Notes: generated from the letters alone by a model not told the origin. A stretch of DNA of 64,000 bases from Mycoplasma sp. Mirounga ES2805-ORL (GCF_017084445.1 NZ_CP070947.1:434001-498000), one strand, 5' to 3'; counted from the first letter of the stretch, positions 23,042-36,013 are shown. Program-made: numbers and translations.

Positions 23042-23073
23042 AAAAAATGCTGATTTGTTCAGCATTTTTTGTG
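23042..23073. terminator. Terminator after the giant repeat gene
   Basis: AAATGCTGA and TCAGCATTT pair around TTTGT and end in TTTTTT; A runs on the other side may let it serve the minus strand too. Confidence 0.85.
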
Positions 23074-23151
23074 CTTAAATTTTAAAAGTTAAATAGTGCT
23101 TAATGTTAAAAACTTTTTTAAAAATTAAACCTTTAAAATTATTAAGTAACT

Positions 23152-25185
23152 CTATACTTCTACTGTGGTATAGCCAGATGCAAAAATGTTTTTACCGCCG
23201 GGTATTCTAAATTGATATCTTCCTTTTTTCAATTTTAATGTTCGACTTGTATTTTGAATTCAATCAGTTTCACTTTCTAACTTATATTCTAAGCCCTTTA
23301 CATTTTTAAGAAGACCATTTTCATTTTTAATTCAATTAATTGAAATTTTTACATAACTATCAATTTCAATTTCTTGAGGTATTGTGTATTGATTATCTCC
23401 TACCATTTTTCTCACGAAAACATGCGATGAAGTTTCATTTAAATCACTAGTATAATCGATTGGTTTGATTTTTACTGAATCACTGTCACATTTAATTCAA
23501 TTGTTGTCACCTAAATTATATTCACAGCCTCTGGCATTTATTAATAATCCTTCATTCATACTGGTTCCTATAAAACTGGCTTGAGGTGCTTGATATTCAG
23601 GAGGTATAGTAACTGGATTTGTATTAATAACTAAATTAGATACTTTATTTACTAAATCGTCCTTATTACTTTTTAATAAGTATTTTTTGCCTAATTCAAA
23701 TGGTTTTCCAAATTCATTTAACTCTCTTGAACTGCCTATATAATCTTGACTAGCTAAAAAATAATCTCAATCTATGCCTCTATTAGAATCTCCTCAAGTT
23801 GAATCAATATAATATCAGCCATCTTCTAAAAAGACTCTATTTCATGCATGAGCTACTGTTGGTCTATCTAACATCTTACCTACTTTATATGTAGAATTAA
23901 TTCCTAATTTTTTCATTAAGTAATTAAATAGTCAAGCGTAACCTTCACAAACCGCTTTATGTTCTAATAAAGCATATTTTAAATTTTTTCCTTTACCAGA
24001 ATAATCCATATCATATGTTATTGTGTCTATTAAATATTTATAGACATAACCTATTTTCATAGCATTACTCATATCTTTGGTTGCTCAATAAATACTTTTA
24101 ACCTTTTCTTTATATTTTTCTTTTAAGCCATTGTAATTGGTCATAACTTCAATATCAGCAATATTAACATATTGTTTTTTATAAATTGAAACTAATCAAC
24201 CGCCGCCAAGAAATCTAGGTGTTAGTGAGCCATCATTATTAATCTTTACAAAACTTCTTCTTTCATATTTTTCGTCATTATAAATGAGTGGTTCTAACTC
24301 TTCTTGTGACTTAGTTTTACTAAATAAGGTTTTAAATGGAGCACTAGTTAAAATATAATATTCAACGTCATCAGTAACTTCATTATCATCATTATCTAGA
24401 AGTTTAATATTTGCCTTAGAGTTTAAATCTAATACGTATTTTTGCTTTGAAAAATGATATTTTTGAAATGAATCATTAAAATTGATTCTTGGCATTAAGT
24501 TAAACACTTCAGATGAATTATTTTGAAAATCAAACAATTTTGAAACAATGCTAGATTCATTATTATCTTGAATATCGTCATGCTTGTTTGGTTCTAAGTT
24601 ACTTATTTTATTAATTAATAAAGTTACTTGTTGAACCAGGTTGTCTATTTGTTCTTGAGTTGATGATTCACTTGATAGAAAACTGTTTGATCTATTTAAT
24701 AATTCTTGGTATTCTGATTCAATAGCTTTAAATGAATCTCAATCATTTTTAGATTCCGATACATTTTTTAAAATACCGATTTGATTTTCAAGTATTTCTT
24801 TGTTGATTTGTTTAGGTTCAACCGCACTTCCCTCATCATGCTTGTTCGGTTCTAAGTTGCTTATTTTATTAATTAATAAAGTTACTTGTTGAACCAGGTT
24901 GTCTATTTGTTCTTGAGTTGATGATTCACTTGATAGAAAAATGTTTGATCTATTTAATAATTCTTGGTATTCTGATTCAATAGCTTTAAATGAATCTCAA
25001 TCATTTTTAGATTCCGATACATTTTTTAAAATACTGATTTGATTTTCAAGTATTTCTTTGTTGATTTGTTTTGTATTTTTATTTATGTTATTATCTTTTT
25101 CTTTAACATTATTTGTACAAGAAATTGCTAATGGTATATTTAAAAATAGAATACTAGATGTTAATAAAAATTTTTTAGCCTTCAT
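23152..25185 (-). CDS. Transglutaminase-like lipoprotein with duplicated helical repeat (677 aa)
   Basis: The signal peptide ends LAISC (Cys23). Residues ~38-115 and ~124-202 are two nearly identical helical repeats (EILENQI, KNDWDSFKAIESEY, LVQQVTLLINKISN). A 170-residue unique region follows, then a transglutaminase-core fold: KAVCEGYAWLF (Cys413), TVAHAWNRVF (His446) and YYIDSTWGD (Asp461), the classic Cys-His-Asp triad with normal spacing. The C-terminus is beta-rich and repeats a GCEYNLGDNNWIKC / GLEYKLESETDWI pattern. Such domains act as proteases or cross-linking enzymes; extracellular peptide or protein substrates are likely but unproved. It converges with the giant gene. Confidence 0.85.
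24579..25071 (-). repeat. Two near-identical 235-bp direct repeats
   Basis: 24579-24813 and 24837-25071 are offset by 258 bp (86 codons) and differ at about four positions. They encode the two N-terminal helical repeats of the lipoprotein and keep the reading frame, so unit gain or loss would change protein length without breaking it. Confidence 0.9.
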
Positions 25186-25315
25186 TTTTTTCTCCCTATA
25201 ATCAATTTAATTATGTATGTAAAATTTATTTTCAATATCTAATAAAAATAAATTGATAATATTGTATATAAAAATAAGTTTTTTGTTTCACTTAAAATTT
25301 AAATATTTAGTAGAT

Positions 25316-25338
25316 AAAAAACGAACATTGTGTTCGTT
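25316..25338 (-). terminator. Terminator of hup
   Basis: ACGAACA / TGTTCGT with a three-base loop, followed on the minus strand by TTTTTT. Confidence 0.85.
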
Positions 25339-25363
25339 AATATAAATTATTATTTTCTTTGTT

Positions 25364-25639
25364 CTAGAAATTAACAAGATCTCTAAGATATTTAGATGCT
25401 GTGAATTTAATAACACGTTTCTCAGGAACTGATATAGGTTCCATTGTGAATGGATTCACAGTTTCTCTTCCCTGTCTAACCTTAGTTTCAAATGTACCTA
25501 ATTGTGATAATTGAACTTTTTCTTCTGCTATTAATTTTTCTTTTAATAAGAAAACAAATGAATCTAAAAATTCGTTAACAACTCTAACAGGAACATTCAT
25601 TTTTTCTGCTAATTCAATAACAAATTCTTTTTTTGTCAT
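25364..25639 (-). CDS. hup: HU-family DNA-binding protein
   Basis: 91 aa, the normal HU length. It starts MTKKEFVIELAEKM; the dimer core is followed by LGTFETKVRQGRETVNPFT, the beta arm with its tip Asn-Pro, and VIKFTASKYLRDLV at the end. HU dimers bend and compact DNA without strong sequence preference. AAGGAAG lies before the ATG. It is a single-gene unit downstream of der with its own terminator. Confidence 0.95.
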   Translation of the reverse strand: MTKKEFVIELAEKMNVPVRVVNEFLDSFVFLLKEKLIAEEKVQLSQLGTFETKVRQGRETVNPFTMEPISVPEKRVIKFTASKYLRDLVNF

Positions 25640-25697
25640 AAATTACTTCCTTTCATTATGTCTAATTTTACTATATTATAGATAAAAAAGTAATTTT

Positions 25698-27005
25698 TTA
25701 ATCTAAACCATTTTTGTTTTTAAAAATTAAATTAATTGGGCAACCTGAATAATCAAGTACTTGTCTTATTTGTTTTTCTAAAAATCTTTGGTAACTAAAA
25801 TGAACAAATTTTTTATTATTTACAAAGAATACAAATGTAGGAATTGGATCATTTGTTTTTTTAACTAAATATATATTCAATCTACCACCATTGTATGGTG
25901 CCGCGGGTTGAATCATTTGCGTTTCGCGTATGAAATTTGATAACACAGAAGGTTTAACTTCACGTTCAAGATTTTGCTTAACCTTTATTATAGTTTCTTT
26001 TAACTTATCAATTCTTTGATTTAACTTTACAGAAATAAAACATATTGGAACTCATGGGACAAAATGAAATCTTTCTCGCATTAAATTTTCAAAATTGACC
26101 ATTGTCATGGTATCTTTTTTTATTAAATCTCATTTATTAACAGCGATAATAATTGGCTTGTTATTTTCTAAAGCGTAACCAATAATTCTTGCATCAAAAT
26201 TACTTAATTCTTGACTTGCATCAATCATTATAATTGTTAAATTAGATTCATCTAATGAACTTATTGCTCTCATTAGAGCATAGCGATCTACTTGATCTTC
26301 AATTTTACTTTTTCTTGTAATTCCGGCAGTATCAATAATTTCAAATTTTTCACCATTAAGATCTACAGTTGTTTGAACACTGTCTCTTGTCGTACCCGCA
26401 ATATCACTAACAATAGAACGTTCCTCATTAGATAATAAATTTAACAACGAACTTTTTCCGCTATTAGGTCTACCTATAATACTCAATTTAAATTGTTTTG
26501 ATTCAGACCCTTCCTCTAAATTGAGATTTTTTAAACATTCATCCAAAACATCGCCAACTCCATTACCGTGTTGTGCACTAATTCTAAAAACTTTATCAAC
26601 GCCTAATGAATACCATGAATAATTAAACATTGAAATATTATCTAATTTATTTGCAACGACAATTATTGGTTTACCAGCCTTTCTTAATTTAGACATTATC
26701 ATTTGATCATCATTTGTAATGTCTGATTGACCATCCACCATAAAAATTATTACATTAGCCTCTTGAATTGCAACATCTGCTTGAGTTCTAATTTGCTCTT
26801 GAAATTCTTGATTTTCAATTTGAATACCACCGGTATCTATTACTTTTATTTCTTTGCCATTTCAAGTAAAAGTTTCATATAGTCTATCTCTAGTGACGCC
26901 CGGCCTATCAAAGATTATAGATTTTTTCTTACCTATAAGTCTATTAAATAAGGTACTCTTACCAACATTAGGTTTACCTATTATTGCTATAACATTATTA
27001 CTCAT
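25698..27005 (-). CDS. der: Ribosome-assembly GTPase Der (EngA)
   Basis: 435 aa with two consecutive GTPase domains, the mark of Der. G domain 1 has [13 protein letters not shown] and NKLD; G domain 2 has [13 protein letters not shown] and NKWD. A C-terminal KH-like domain ends with a short basic tail. Der is needed for 50S subunit maturation. Its ATG (27003-27005) overlaps the cmk stop by eight bases, so the two are translationally coupled, as is common in Firmicutes and mollicutes. GTGAT precedes the start and no strong Shine-Dalgarno sequence is seen, which fits coupling. Confidence 0.96.
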
Positions 27006-27675
27006 TTATCACCTTTTTTGCCAATGCTATAATTTTATTAACAACATCGTCAATAGTTAAATTTGTGCAATCAATTTCAATGGCATCTTCGGTTTTGTGA
27101 AGGGGATCAACTTTTCTATTCATATCTTGAAAATCGCGATCTTTAATATCTTTTAAAACTTTATCGTATGTATCTTTTTCCCCTAATTCTTCATTTTGTT
27201 GTTGTCTTCTTTTTGCTCTTGCCTCAGGAGAAGCTGTTAAAAATATTTTAACTTCAGCAAATGGAAGAATTTTGAAGGTTGTATCACGCCCATCCATAAC
27301 ATAACCTTTTTTATTTTTCGCTAAATTTTGACATATATTAACAACATATTCTCTTACAAGTTTATGCTTTGCGACTGCTGAAGCGCCTTGAGAAATCTCT
27401 TTTGTCCTTATTAAGGTTGATACATTAACTCCATCGAAATATATAACATCATTTTTTTCTGGTTCGATAACTACATTTTTTAATAAATCAATAACTTCTT
27501 TTTCGTTATTTAAATTAGCTTTATTATTGATAGCATTCATTGCTATTACTCTATAAATACTTCCCGTATTAATCGAAATATATCCTAATTTTTTAGCTAT
27601 TTTTTGCGAAACTGATGACTTACCCGCACCACTTGGTCCATCAATTGCAATATTTATTTTTGTTTTTTCACTCAT
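26998..27675 (-). CDS. cmk: Cytidylate kinase
   Basis: 225 aa. The P-loop [12 protein letters not shown] is near the N-terminus. [11 protein letters not shown] and VMDGRDTTF (the usual GRDIGT site, here with Thr-Phe) and RAKRRQQQN are family marks. It phosphorylates CMP and dCMP with ATP for nucleotide supply. AGGAAGG is the RBS. It lies between the hypothetical gene at 27689 and der in one operon. Confidence 0.95.
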   Translation of the reverse strand: MSEKTKINIAIDGPSGAGKSSVSQKIAKKLGYISINTGSIYRVIAMNAINNKANLNNEKEVIDLLKNVVIEPEKNDVIYFDGVNVSTLIRTKEISQGASAVAKHKLVREYVVNICQNLAKNKKGYVMDGRDTTFKILPFAEVKIFLTASPEARAKRRQQQNEELGEKDTYDKVLKDIKDRDFQDMNRKVDPLHKTEDAIEIDCTNLTIDDVVNKIIALAKKVINE

Positions 27676-27688
27676 GTTAATTGCCTTC

Positions 27689-28147
27689 CTAATCCCATTC
27701 TACTTTATTTATTACAACTTCACTTGTTGCATCAATGCTTAATGTCTCTTGAATAAATTCTGATTCATCAGATTTTATTTTTTCATCGTCGTTTTGTTCA
27801 TTTAGATAATTTAATTCATTTGAAGAAAATGATATATTAACAAAATAATTTATAGCATTTTTATTGTTATTTTGAATGTAATTTATTTCGTTTATAACTT
27901 TTCAAAATTCTATATCTGAGAAATAACTTAATGAATCTTCATTTTTAAACTTAAACTTATTTTCTTCTGGCAATAAAGAATTTAGCACTTTGTTATCTGG
28001 CAACAACTTGCAAAAAAATTCATAATCGCTTTTCAATTTTTGGTTTTGATTTAATAAACTTTGAAAAATATTTCTTTCAGTATATACATTTTCAATTGAA
28101 CATTCTTGATTTAGAATTGAATTTGTTTTAGTGTTTTCGTAGCCCAT
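27689..28147 (-). CDS. Hypothetical protein (152 aa)
   Basis: Begins MGYENTKTNSILNQE and ends VINKVEWD, with one UGA-Trp and one UGG-Trp. It is acidic, Asn- and Glu-rich, with no membrane segment, signal peptide or known motif. Its stop lies 13 bases before the cmk start, so it is the first gene of a cmk-der operon. It is divergent from topA. The family is not recognised. Confidence 0.65.
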
Positions 28148-28344
28148 AATATAAATATTATAGATAATTAAATTATTCTTTTTAAATTTTAATTTATTTT
28201 ATATTTTTATTAAAAATACATATAGGCCAAATATTTTTTTATTAACTTGTTGTAGTTTTTAATTTATAAATTAATTTTGTGAAAAAAATAAAAAAATAAT
28301 TTTTCTAATTTTAAATTTTGAATTATTGTGCTAAATTGTTTAAT

Positions 28345-30195
28345 ATGTACAAATTAGTTATCGTTGAGTCTCCAAACAAAGTTGAGACAATTAAAAAATA
28401 CCTTGGTGAGGGATATGAAGTGGCTGCTTCAGTGGGTCATATCACTAAATTAGCAACCTCAGGAGATATGGGATTAGGAATTGATTTTGAAAATTGAGAA
28501 CCAAACTATATACTTGATCCTAAAAAAAGAGATGTTGTTAAAAAATTAAAAGATTTAGTTAAAAATGCTGATGAAGTTCTTATTGCAACTGACCCTGACC
28601 GTGAAGGTGAAGCAATTGGCGAACACTTAGTTAAAAAGCTTAAAATTGAAAAAAAATACAAAAGAATAAAATATAATGAAATTACTAAAGATGCTATTTT
28701 AAAGGCTGTTGCAAAACCTGGTCTACTTGATCAGGCACTAATAGATGCTCAAAAGGCTCGTCGTATGTTAGATCGTATTATTGGATTTAGACTATCTAAA
28801 CTTATGAAACAAAAACTTTCAAACTCTCCAACTAACCCTAGTGCAGGCAGAGTTCAATCTATTGCATTAAAATTAATAGTAGATAGAGAAAAAGAAATTG
28901 AAGCCTTTGTCCCAGTTGGCTACAATAAACTTGAAGCTGTCATTAATAATAATATCTCTGCCAACATTTATTTTGAAAATCATGAAGGCGGAGAAAAAGA
29001 CTGAATATATTTAAATGAACTAGACAATGTTAAAGAACAATTAACTCTCGAACCAACTAATATTCTAAAAGTAATTGATATCAATCAAGTTACAAGAAGA
29101 ATGAAAAGTATGACTCCGTTAAAACAATCTGTTTTATATAAAAAGTCTCCTTTTACATCAAGAGCTACACAATCAGCAGCACAACATTTATATGAAGGTT
29201 ATGGCGAAGGTGGTCTTATTAGTTATCCACGTACAGATAGTACAAGACTTAGCCAAACGTTTATTAATAACGCTAAGAAATATGTTGAAAACAAATTTGG
29301 TAAAGAATATGTACTTGAAGAAATAAAAGGAATCGCGGGAGACCAAGACGCCCATGAAGCAATTAGACCAACAGATATTTCTTTGACACCAGATATGGCA
29401 AAGGCACAATTCGATCTTAATAACTATGACTATCAAATATATAAACTAATTTATGAACACACACTTCAGTGTCTAATAAGTCCACCAATTAGAACAAGTA
29501 AATCATATACACTTGTAAAGAATGAACTTGTATTCAAATTTAATGCAAGCAAGATAGATTTCGATGGATATTATGTTATAAAAGATGACAAAGAAGAAAA
29601 AGTTGATCCTAATTGACAAGAAGGCCAGGAAATTAATGTTGTTGAATATTTAATTACTGATCATGAAACAAAACCTCCAGCAAGGTATACTGAAGGATCG
29701 TTAATTGAAGCATTGGACTTAATTAAAGTTGGTAGGCCATCAACTTTCGCTTCAACTGTTAAAATTGTACTTGACAGAGAATATGCCGAAAATATTGATA
29801 AAACATTAAAACCAACTGAATTTGGACGTTTGGTACTAGAAAAACTCTTAAATGGATTCCCAGATATAATTAATGAAGGATATACAGCAGAAGTTGAAGA
29901 AGAGTTAGATTTAATTGCTGAAAATAAAACAAGTGTTCAGCCGGTTATGTCGAGTTTCTATTCAAAATTTACAAAATCATATGATGATGCAACAGTTACT
30001 CTTCAAAGAACAATAATCGAACCTGAGGTTATTGATGAAAAATGTCCTGAAGATAATGGAGATTTAGTAGTTAAGAAAAATAGATTCGGAACTAAATTTA
30101 TTGGTTGCTCAAATTTCCCTAATTGTAGATTTACAAGAAGCATACCTGGTCAAAAGAAATCATTTAAGAAATTTTGAAGTAAAAAAACAGAATAA
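28345..30195 (+). CDS. topA: DNA topoisomerase I
   Basis: 616 aa with two internal UGA-Trp codons. A Toprim domain (LVIVESPNK, then [11 protein letters not shown]) leads into the catalytic domain, with the active-site Tyr in [33 protein letters not shown] and [10 protein letters not shown] follow. The C-terminus keeps one zinc-ribbon-like unit ([10 protein letters not shown] … GCSNFPNC), but the second Cys of the first pair is missing, so zinc binding is doubtful. It relaxes negative supercoils. A TGcTAAATT -10 element lies seven bases before ATG and no Shine-Dalgarno sequence is seen. Confidence 0.97.
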
Positions 30196-30198
30196 TCT

Positions 30199-30223
30199 AA
30201 AGCAACTATAAAGTTGCTTTTTG
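30199..30223 (+). terminator. Terminator of topA
   Basis: AAAGCAAC and GTTGCTTT pair around a six-base loop and end in TTTTT. Confidence 0.85.
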
Positions 30224-30226
30224 TAT

Positions 30227-30250
30227 AAAAAAACAGCAAAATTGCTGTTT
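30227..30250 (-). terminator. Terminator of the UPF0154 gene
   Basis: AAACAGCAA / TTGCTGTTT forms a tight hairpin; on the minus strand it is followed by TTTTTT. Confidence 0.85.
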
Positions 30251-30258
30251 CAAATATA

Positions 30259-30486
30259 TTATTTTTCGCCTTGCATAGAACGCATAACTGCTTTTATTTG
30301 TGATTCGCTAGCTTTTCTTCCCATTTGTAGAAACATTGCACGAATCATTTTTTCAGTAATAGGAGGGTTTTCTTTAATTTGTTTTTCAAATGATTTACGA
30401 GCTCATATAAATCCAATAAAACCTCCTGCAAGTATACAAACTATACCAACCGCAATACATATACCAATTCAAGCACCCAGTGACAT
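30259..30486 (-). CDS. UPF0154 (YneF-like) small membrane protein
   Basis: 75 aa. A single N-terminal membrane helix (IGICIAVGIVCILAGGFIGF) is followed by RKSFEKQIKENPPITEKMIR and MFLQMGRKASESQIK, the conserved block of the UPF0154/YneF family found throughout Firmicutes and mollicutes. Two UGA-Trp codons fall in the membrane helix and just after it. GGAG precedes the ATG. Its function is not known. Confidence 0.9.
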
Positions 30487-30538
30487 AACTTCTCCTTTCT
30501 ATTTTAAAATAGTATTGATATTTTAGCATAAATTGCTC

Positions 30539-33500
30539 TTAACTATCTCTAACGGGCATATATCCCTTAATTAAATCTTCCATTAATACTTGACGTTTAG
30601 TCTTATTGGGATTGTATTTAGAATCATAATTATCATGATAGTATATGTATACTAAAACGTGATCTCTTCCATAAAAAGTATTGCTTAACCCTCTAGAACG
30701 ACTATTGTATTTACCAAATCAACCACTTGTTAATGTTTGATATCCGGAAATAAAGTTTTCATTAAAATTATTTGCGCTATCATATCCAATAATAGATAAA
30801 TTATTTGAATATTTATTTATAACGTCAGTATATTGAGCTTCCACATCATCTATTGCTTTTAAAAATCCAGACATTAAATATGCTTCAGCTGTAAAACTTG
30901 TTCCATTTCAAAATATTGATTTTGGCGTATTTTCGTATAAAATAGAAGCAAACAATGAATAAAATCTTCAAATAGCCGACAGCCCTTTTGACTTTTGCTT
31001 TAGCTCATTAATATTATTATATTTAGGTTTGATTCTTAACTCATTAAAGTAATTTCTTACTAACGGTTTAGCAAATGCGGCAATCATATCTGTTAATTTT
31101 CCTTGAATAATTCCTCAAAAACCATTTCCAACTTCAAAATCACTATTTCCATTTTGAGTATTAAACATTACCTTAAAAATTCCCTTATTTTCATCATTAG
31201 GAGTTTTGTCAAATAATAAATTAATCATATTAGCAATTGTTTCGGGTTTCAAAGTTTTTTCACTTAATAAACTATCAAAAAAGTTAATTTGTCCAAAAAT
31301 TCTTGAAAGACTAACTTTTCCAGTTTCAGGATTTGTTATAAAACTTAATGCTCCTTTTTGAACAGATTCAGTGACTATTTTTATTAATACATCTGGATCA
31401 AATGTATTCATATTTTTTAAATTATTAAATAATATATCTACTATTTCATCAAATATAAACTTATTTTTACCATTTATGTTTGCTTTAACTTCAAAAGAAC
31501 TTTTTGCAAACTCATAAACAAATTCTTGGACAATTACTTTATCTTTATCATCTTCTAAGTTATAGCCCTTATCTTTCAACATATTAAACACAATTGAACC
31601 CATTGTGTAACCTACAACTTTATTATCGGTGAAAGATTCTTTCATTCATGATTTAAGTTCTTGTTTAATATTTGAAACCTTTGAAGTATTAAATAATTTT
31701 TTAATAGCTTCCGATCATAATTTAAGTTCTGAATATGGTTTACCATAAGAATTAGTTTCATTATTTGTACTGTTTGAAATTACTTCATCAATCAAAATAT
31801 CTAAAAGATTTCTTAAATGTTTTGATTTGAATAAATGTTTAAAAAATTTTAAAGAATCATCATAAGTAATTTCATGTTTCATCAACATGTTTGATAAATT
31901 GTAATCATCAACAAATTTTTTAATTTTTTCACCCGAAGAGTCTTCAGTAATAGATTTGATCAATTGTTTAACATCCATTTGAATTGTTGTTTTATGTTTT
32001 TTTAGCAATTTTAATTTTAAAATTTGCGCCACAAATTCATACTTTTTAAATGATAGATTATTAGTTAAAACAACTACTACATTTTTTGCAAAACTAGAAA
32101 ATGAATCATATGAAGAAATATTGTCCCTAATAGTAACTACCATTTCTTTAACAATACCTAAGCTTTGAACGATATTTGGTGCTTCCTTGATTAAATCATC
32201 AAGTAATGATTGGTTTTCTGAACTTTCAGGATTCATATCATATGGTCCTAAATTGTCTTTTCATAGTCCTTTTATTATGTTTTTAAACTCTTCTTGACTT
32301 AGAATATCTTTTAACAATAATGTAAAGTTCTTTTCTAATTTTTCTACATTATTGTTCGTACCAATGAAAATTTTAACAACTTCATTAATGGAATTAGCTT
32401 CATTATATTTATTTGTTTCATTTGAAAGAGAGTCTAAAATATTATCTAGTAAATTATTAAATCCCGCAGACTGATCCACTATTCTCGATAGCATTGGTTT
32501 TACATTATTATAATTAGGAAGGTATTTCTTTATAAATATATAGAATTTATCTTCTGTGCTGCTAGGGTAACTATTGTATTTATTTTCTAATCATTTAGAA
32601 TTAATAGTAACTTTCAAACTATTTGTAATTATTTTTTTAATAGTGTCTTGCTTTCCATCAATAATATGATTAGATAAAACATTCTTTAATAGGCTAAATA
32701 TTTTTTCTTCATCTAAACTACCAAAATATTTTCTGAATCAATTAATAGAAAAGTCAATTAAGTTTTTTTGTTCTCATAAACTATTTATTTCAAGACTAAG
32801 ATCCTTTAAATATAAATTAGTTAATTTAAATTTCTCATTTAATTTAGGAAAAATTCTTAATATATCAGAAATTAGCTCTTTAAATTTGACGTCATCATCT
32901 TTTGAAAAACCTTGAGAGAATTCTGTTTTTTTAATTTCTGATAAACTAAGTTCTGAAACAATATTCCTAAACTCTTTTGAGTTTATTAAGTTATTTAAAA
33001 TTGAAGATGCATTATTGTTTACAGTTTGAGAATTTCTAAATCAATTAATATAAGCTTCTTTAGTTTTTAAATGGTTAAAATTAGTAGCACCATTTCTAAA
33101 AACACAGTTATCAATAAAATCCTGAAAAATATTTTTAAATGACTGATCAATCATTAAGTTATTCAAAATATTATTTACTGCGTCAACGTTTAAATTAATA
33201 GTATTTTGTGCATTTCAATTCAATAAATATTTCCTAAAGGCTTTTTTAATAGCGGGCATTTCTAATAATTTATTCTTTATTTTCAATAAATTATCATAAA
33301 CTTTTGAGTTCACAATACCGTCTGATAAAACTTTAAATAAATCAAAATAAGTTTGTATTCCATCAAGTTTTGTATTGTCCATTTCAAAAAATTTATTAAC
33401 AACAGAAGCTATTAACTGTTTATATTCATCAAGATTTGAAATAGCATCTAATGACTTTAAAAAATCTTGCTCACTTATAAGATTTTCAAACTTATTTTTG

Positions 33501-36013
33501 TTAGGCTGATAAATAAACTGATAAATTAATTTTTTAAATATTGAATTGTTATTTTTATCCTTGTTTCTTAAAACATTAGTTAATAATTTAGTGATTGTTT
33601 CCTTGTGATTTGAAACGTCTGTTCTTAATAGTAATTTGATAAACTTAATTATTGTTTTTTCTTTATCAACACCTTCAAATCACAAAATAAATTCATTATT
33701 AAGATCGTTTACTAGTTTAGAATAATCAAATTCCTTTAAATCTTTAAATTCTAAGCCTGAAATATTGCCCAATACAATTGATACTACTTTATCAGTTATT
33801 TTATATTCATCATCAATTTTTTCATAAAAACCAACCACATCAAAAAGTAATTCTGATAATTCTTGTTCTGAAACATCACTTTCTATATTATCTCCAACAA
33901 GAAAATTAGTTTTTTTACCAATCGTTTTTGCAATTACATTTGAAATTGTTTTTTTAAATTGAGAATCTTTAGTTAAATCAACAATTATATTTTTTGAAAA
34001 TGTTTTTAAAGCTTCCTTAACTTCGCTATTAGCTATAAAAATTTTTCATAAATCACTAAATGATTTAGCATTGCCATATTTTTCAGCATCAACAATAAAG
34101 GATTCAAGAAGCTTTGCAATTAATGTTCTTGTAGGTTCAGAATTAATTGTAAATTTAATAATAGAAAATAAATCATTTTTTGATAAATATTCTTTTAATT
34201 CATTTGAGTACACAAAACTTACAATTTTATTTATTGTTTCATTACTAATTTTTTTAGAAACAAAATTACTGAAAATAATTTTAATTATGTTTTTTAATTC
34301 TTCTTTTTCTTCTCTTATGAAATTGATTTTAGATAGGGATGATATAGTTTTGATAATTTTTTCTTCATCTAAAATAATTTTTTTAACAGCTTTAAATAGA
34401 TTACTAATAGATTGTACTTTGGCCCCTGGTTTGCCATCATTATCTCAATCATATGTTTCAAAATATCTCTGAATATCCATTACAAAATTAGAAACTACAT
34501 GATTTGAGATCAACCAATTTTTTAATTGATTTAAGTTCTTTGCTTTATCTTTAGTTAGAAACTTTTTCAAGAGTTCTGATGGGTCTAATTCTTTATAAAG
34601 ATTACTGTTTAAAAATGACATTAAAGCGTTATCAAAAATCATAGAAGCAAATCTTCTATCATCTAAAACACGTAATTTATAGTTATTTATAGAAATTTTA
34701 TTTTCAAATTTTTTGAATAATTTATCATGCTCGAGAATATACTTTTTAGAGTTTAAGTGAATATTTTTTATAAAATTATCAACGTCATTTTTATATTCTA
34801 TTTGTCAATAAAAACTGTCTTGATCTGTTTGGACATAATCTTCTGATCAATTTATATTTTTAGACTTTAAATCATTTATATCTCTATCAGAAATTGATAA
34901 TTTAGTAAATACATCAAATGCCATTTTTTTATAGCCAAAGGTTGATGGGTGTATATCAAAAAGCAATGGAGATAAATCCTTAACATTATTCAACCAAAAG
35001 TCAGTTTCGTATGAACTTATAAAATTGATTTTTTGCTTATTTGCTACATATTTAATTTTATTATTTATAAGATTAGTAAGTGTTTCTACAACTCTAACTG
35101 GAACATTAAAATTTTGTTGTAGATAATTATCCACTAAAGCTGAAATAGCACCAGCTATAACTGGATAACCAATAAAGTTTATGTTAGCCCTTGAATTTAT
35201 AATCTTAATACTTCTAATTAGTTCTATTTGACGCTCTTGAACTTTATCAAAAATATCACCAAAAGTATTGTTCAAATACTTAACTATTTCTTCATAATTT
35301 GGCTTCTTATTTATAATCTGGGTAATCAAATTGCCTAAAGAGATATTTGACATTTGTTTCAAAATAATGTCAAAACAATCATTAGCTCCTAATGTTATAG
35401 TAATTAAATTAGCTTCTTGCAATTTAGAAATTAAGCTATTTTTAAATTCTTCTAAATTATTACCAAAAACTTTTTGCAAAGCTTTTAATTCCTCTGGTTT
35501 TAGTTCTGAAACTTTGTTATTAAATAAAAGATTTCATTCATTTAACGTTGAACCAGATCTTGCAAAATTCTTAAAACTTTCTAATTTCCCGTCCTCAGCA
35601 TCTTTAATCATTTTTGCTAAATATGATGGAAATGATATTCCTTGTATTTCATTATTTACTAGTTCGCCTTCATAGTCCTTATCTAATCTTCCATCTCATC
35701 CGGCTGAGATAGAATCTCCTAAAGCAACATATTTAACTCTTTGGTTTTTAGAAATAGAGTGTTCACTTTTTAGTCTTTTAGATTTTTTTATATTACTTTT
35801 TGGTTTATCATTTTCTTTTTCTTCAATGATTTCAGTATTAGGAAGTCCAGGCAATTTGTTGTCTTGAGTATTATTATTATTTTTCTCAACATTATAAACT
35901 TTTTTAATCTTTCGCTCATTAACAGCAATTAAACTAAGTCCAATAGATAATCCTATTGTACCTACTAAGGCCCCAGAAATTATTAATAAGGTGTTTTTTA
36001 GTTTAAGTTTCAT
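30539..36013 (-). CDS. Giant membrane-anchored SGNH/GDSL hydrolase (1824 aa)
   Basis: One frame of 1825 codons with very many UGA-Trp codons. A membrane anchor at residues 8-30 is followed by a Lys/Asn/Glu linker. The SGNH domain spans ~90-375: GDSISAG (Ser101), TLGANDCFD (Asn211) and FDIHPSTFGYKK (Asp353, His355, spacing D-x-H rather than the usual D-x-x-H). About 1400 residues of helical, weakly repetitive sequence follow; repeated themes are VKKIILDEEKI-type and NLL/FxxxI helices. Family members are lipases, esterases or acetylhydrolases; a cell-surface esterase is the likely role. The C-terminus ends GYMPVRDS. No lipobox. Confidence 0.85.

Noticed and set aside
30221-30526. Plus-strand open frame over the UPF0154 gene
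   Set aside because: It is a shadow of the minus-strand UPF0154 gene, spans two terminators and has no RBS.
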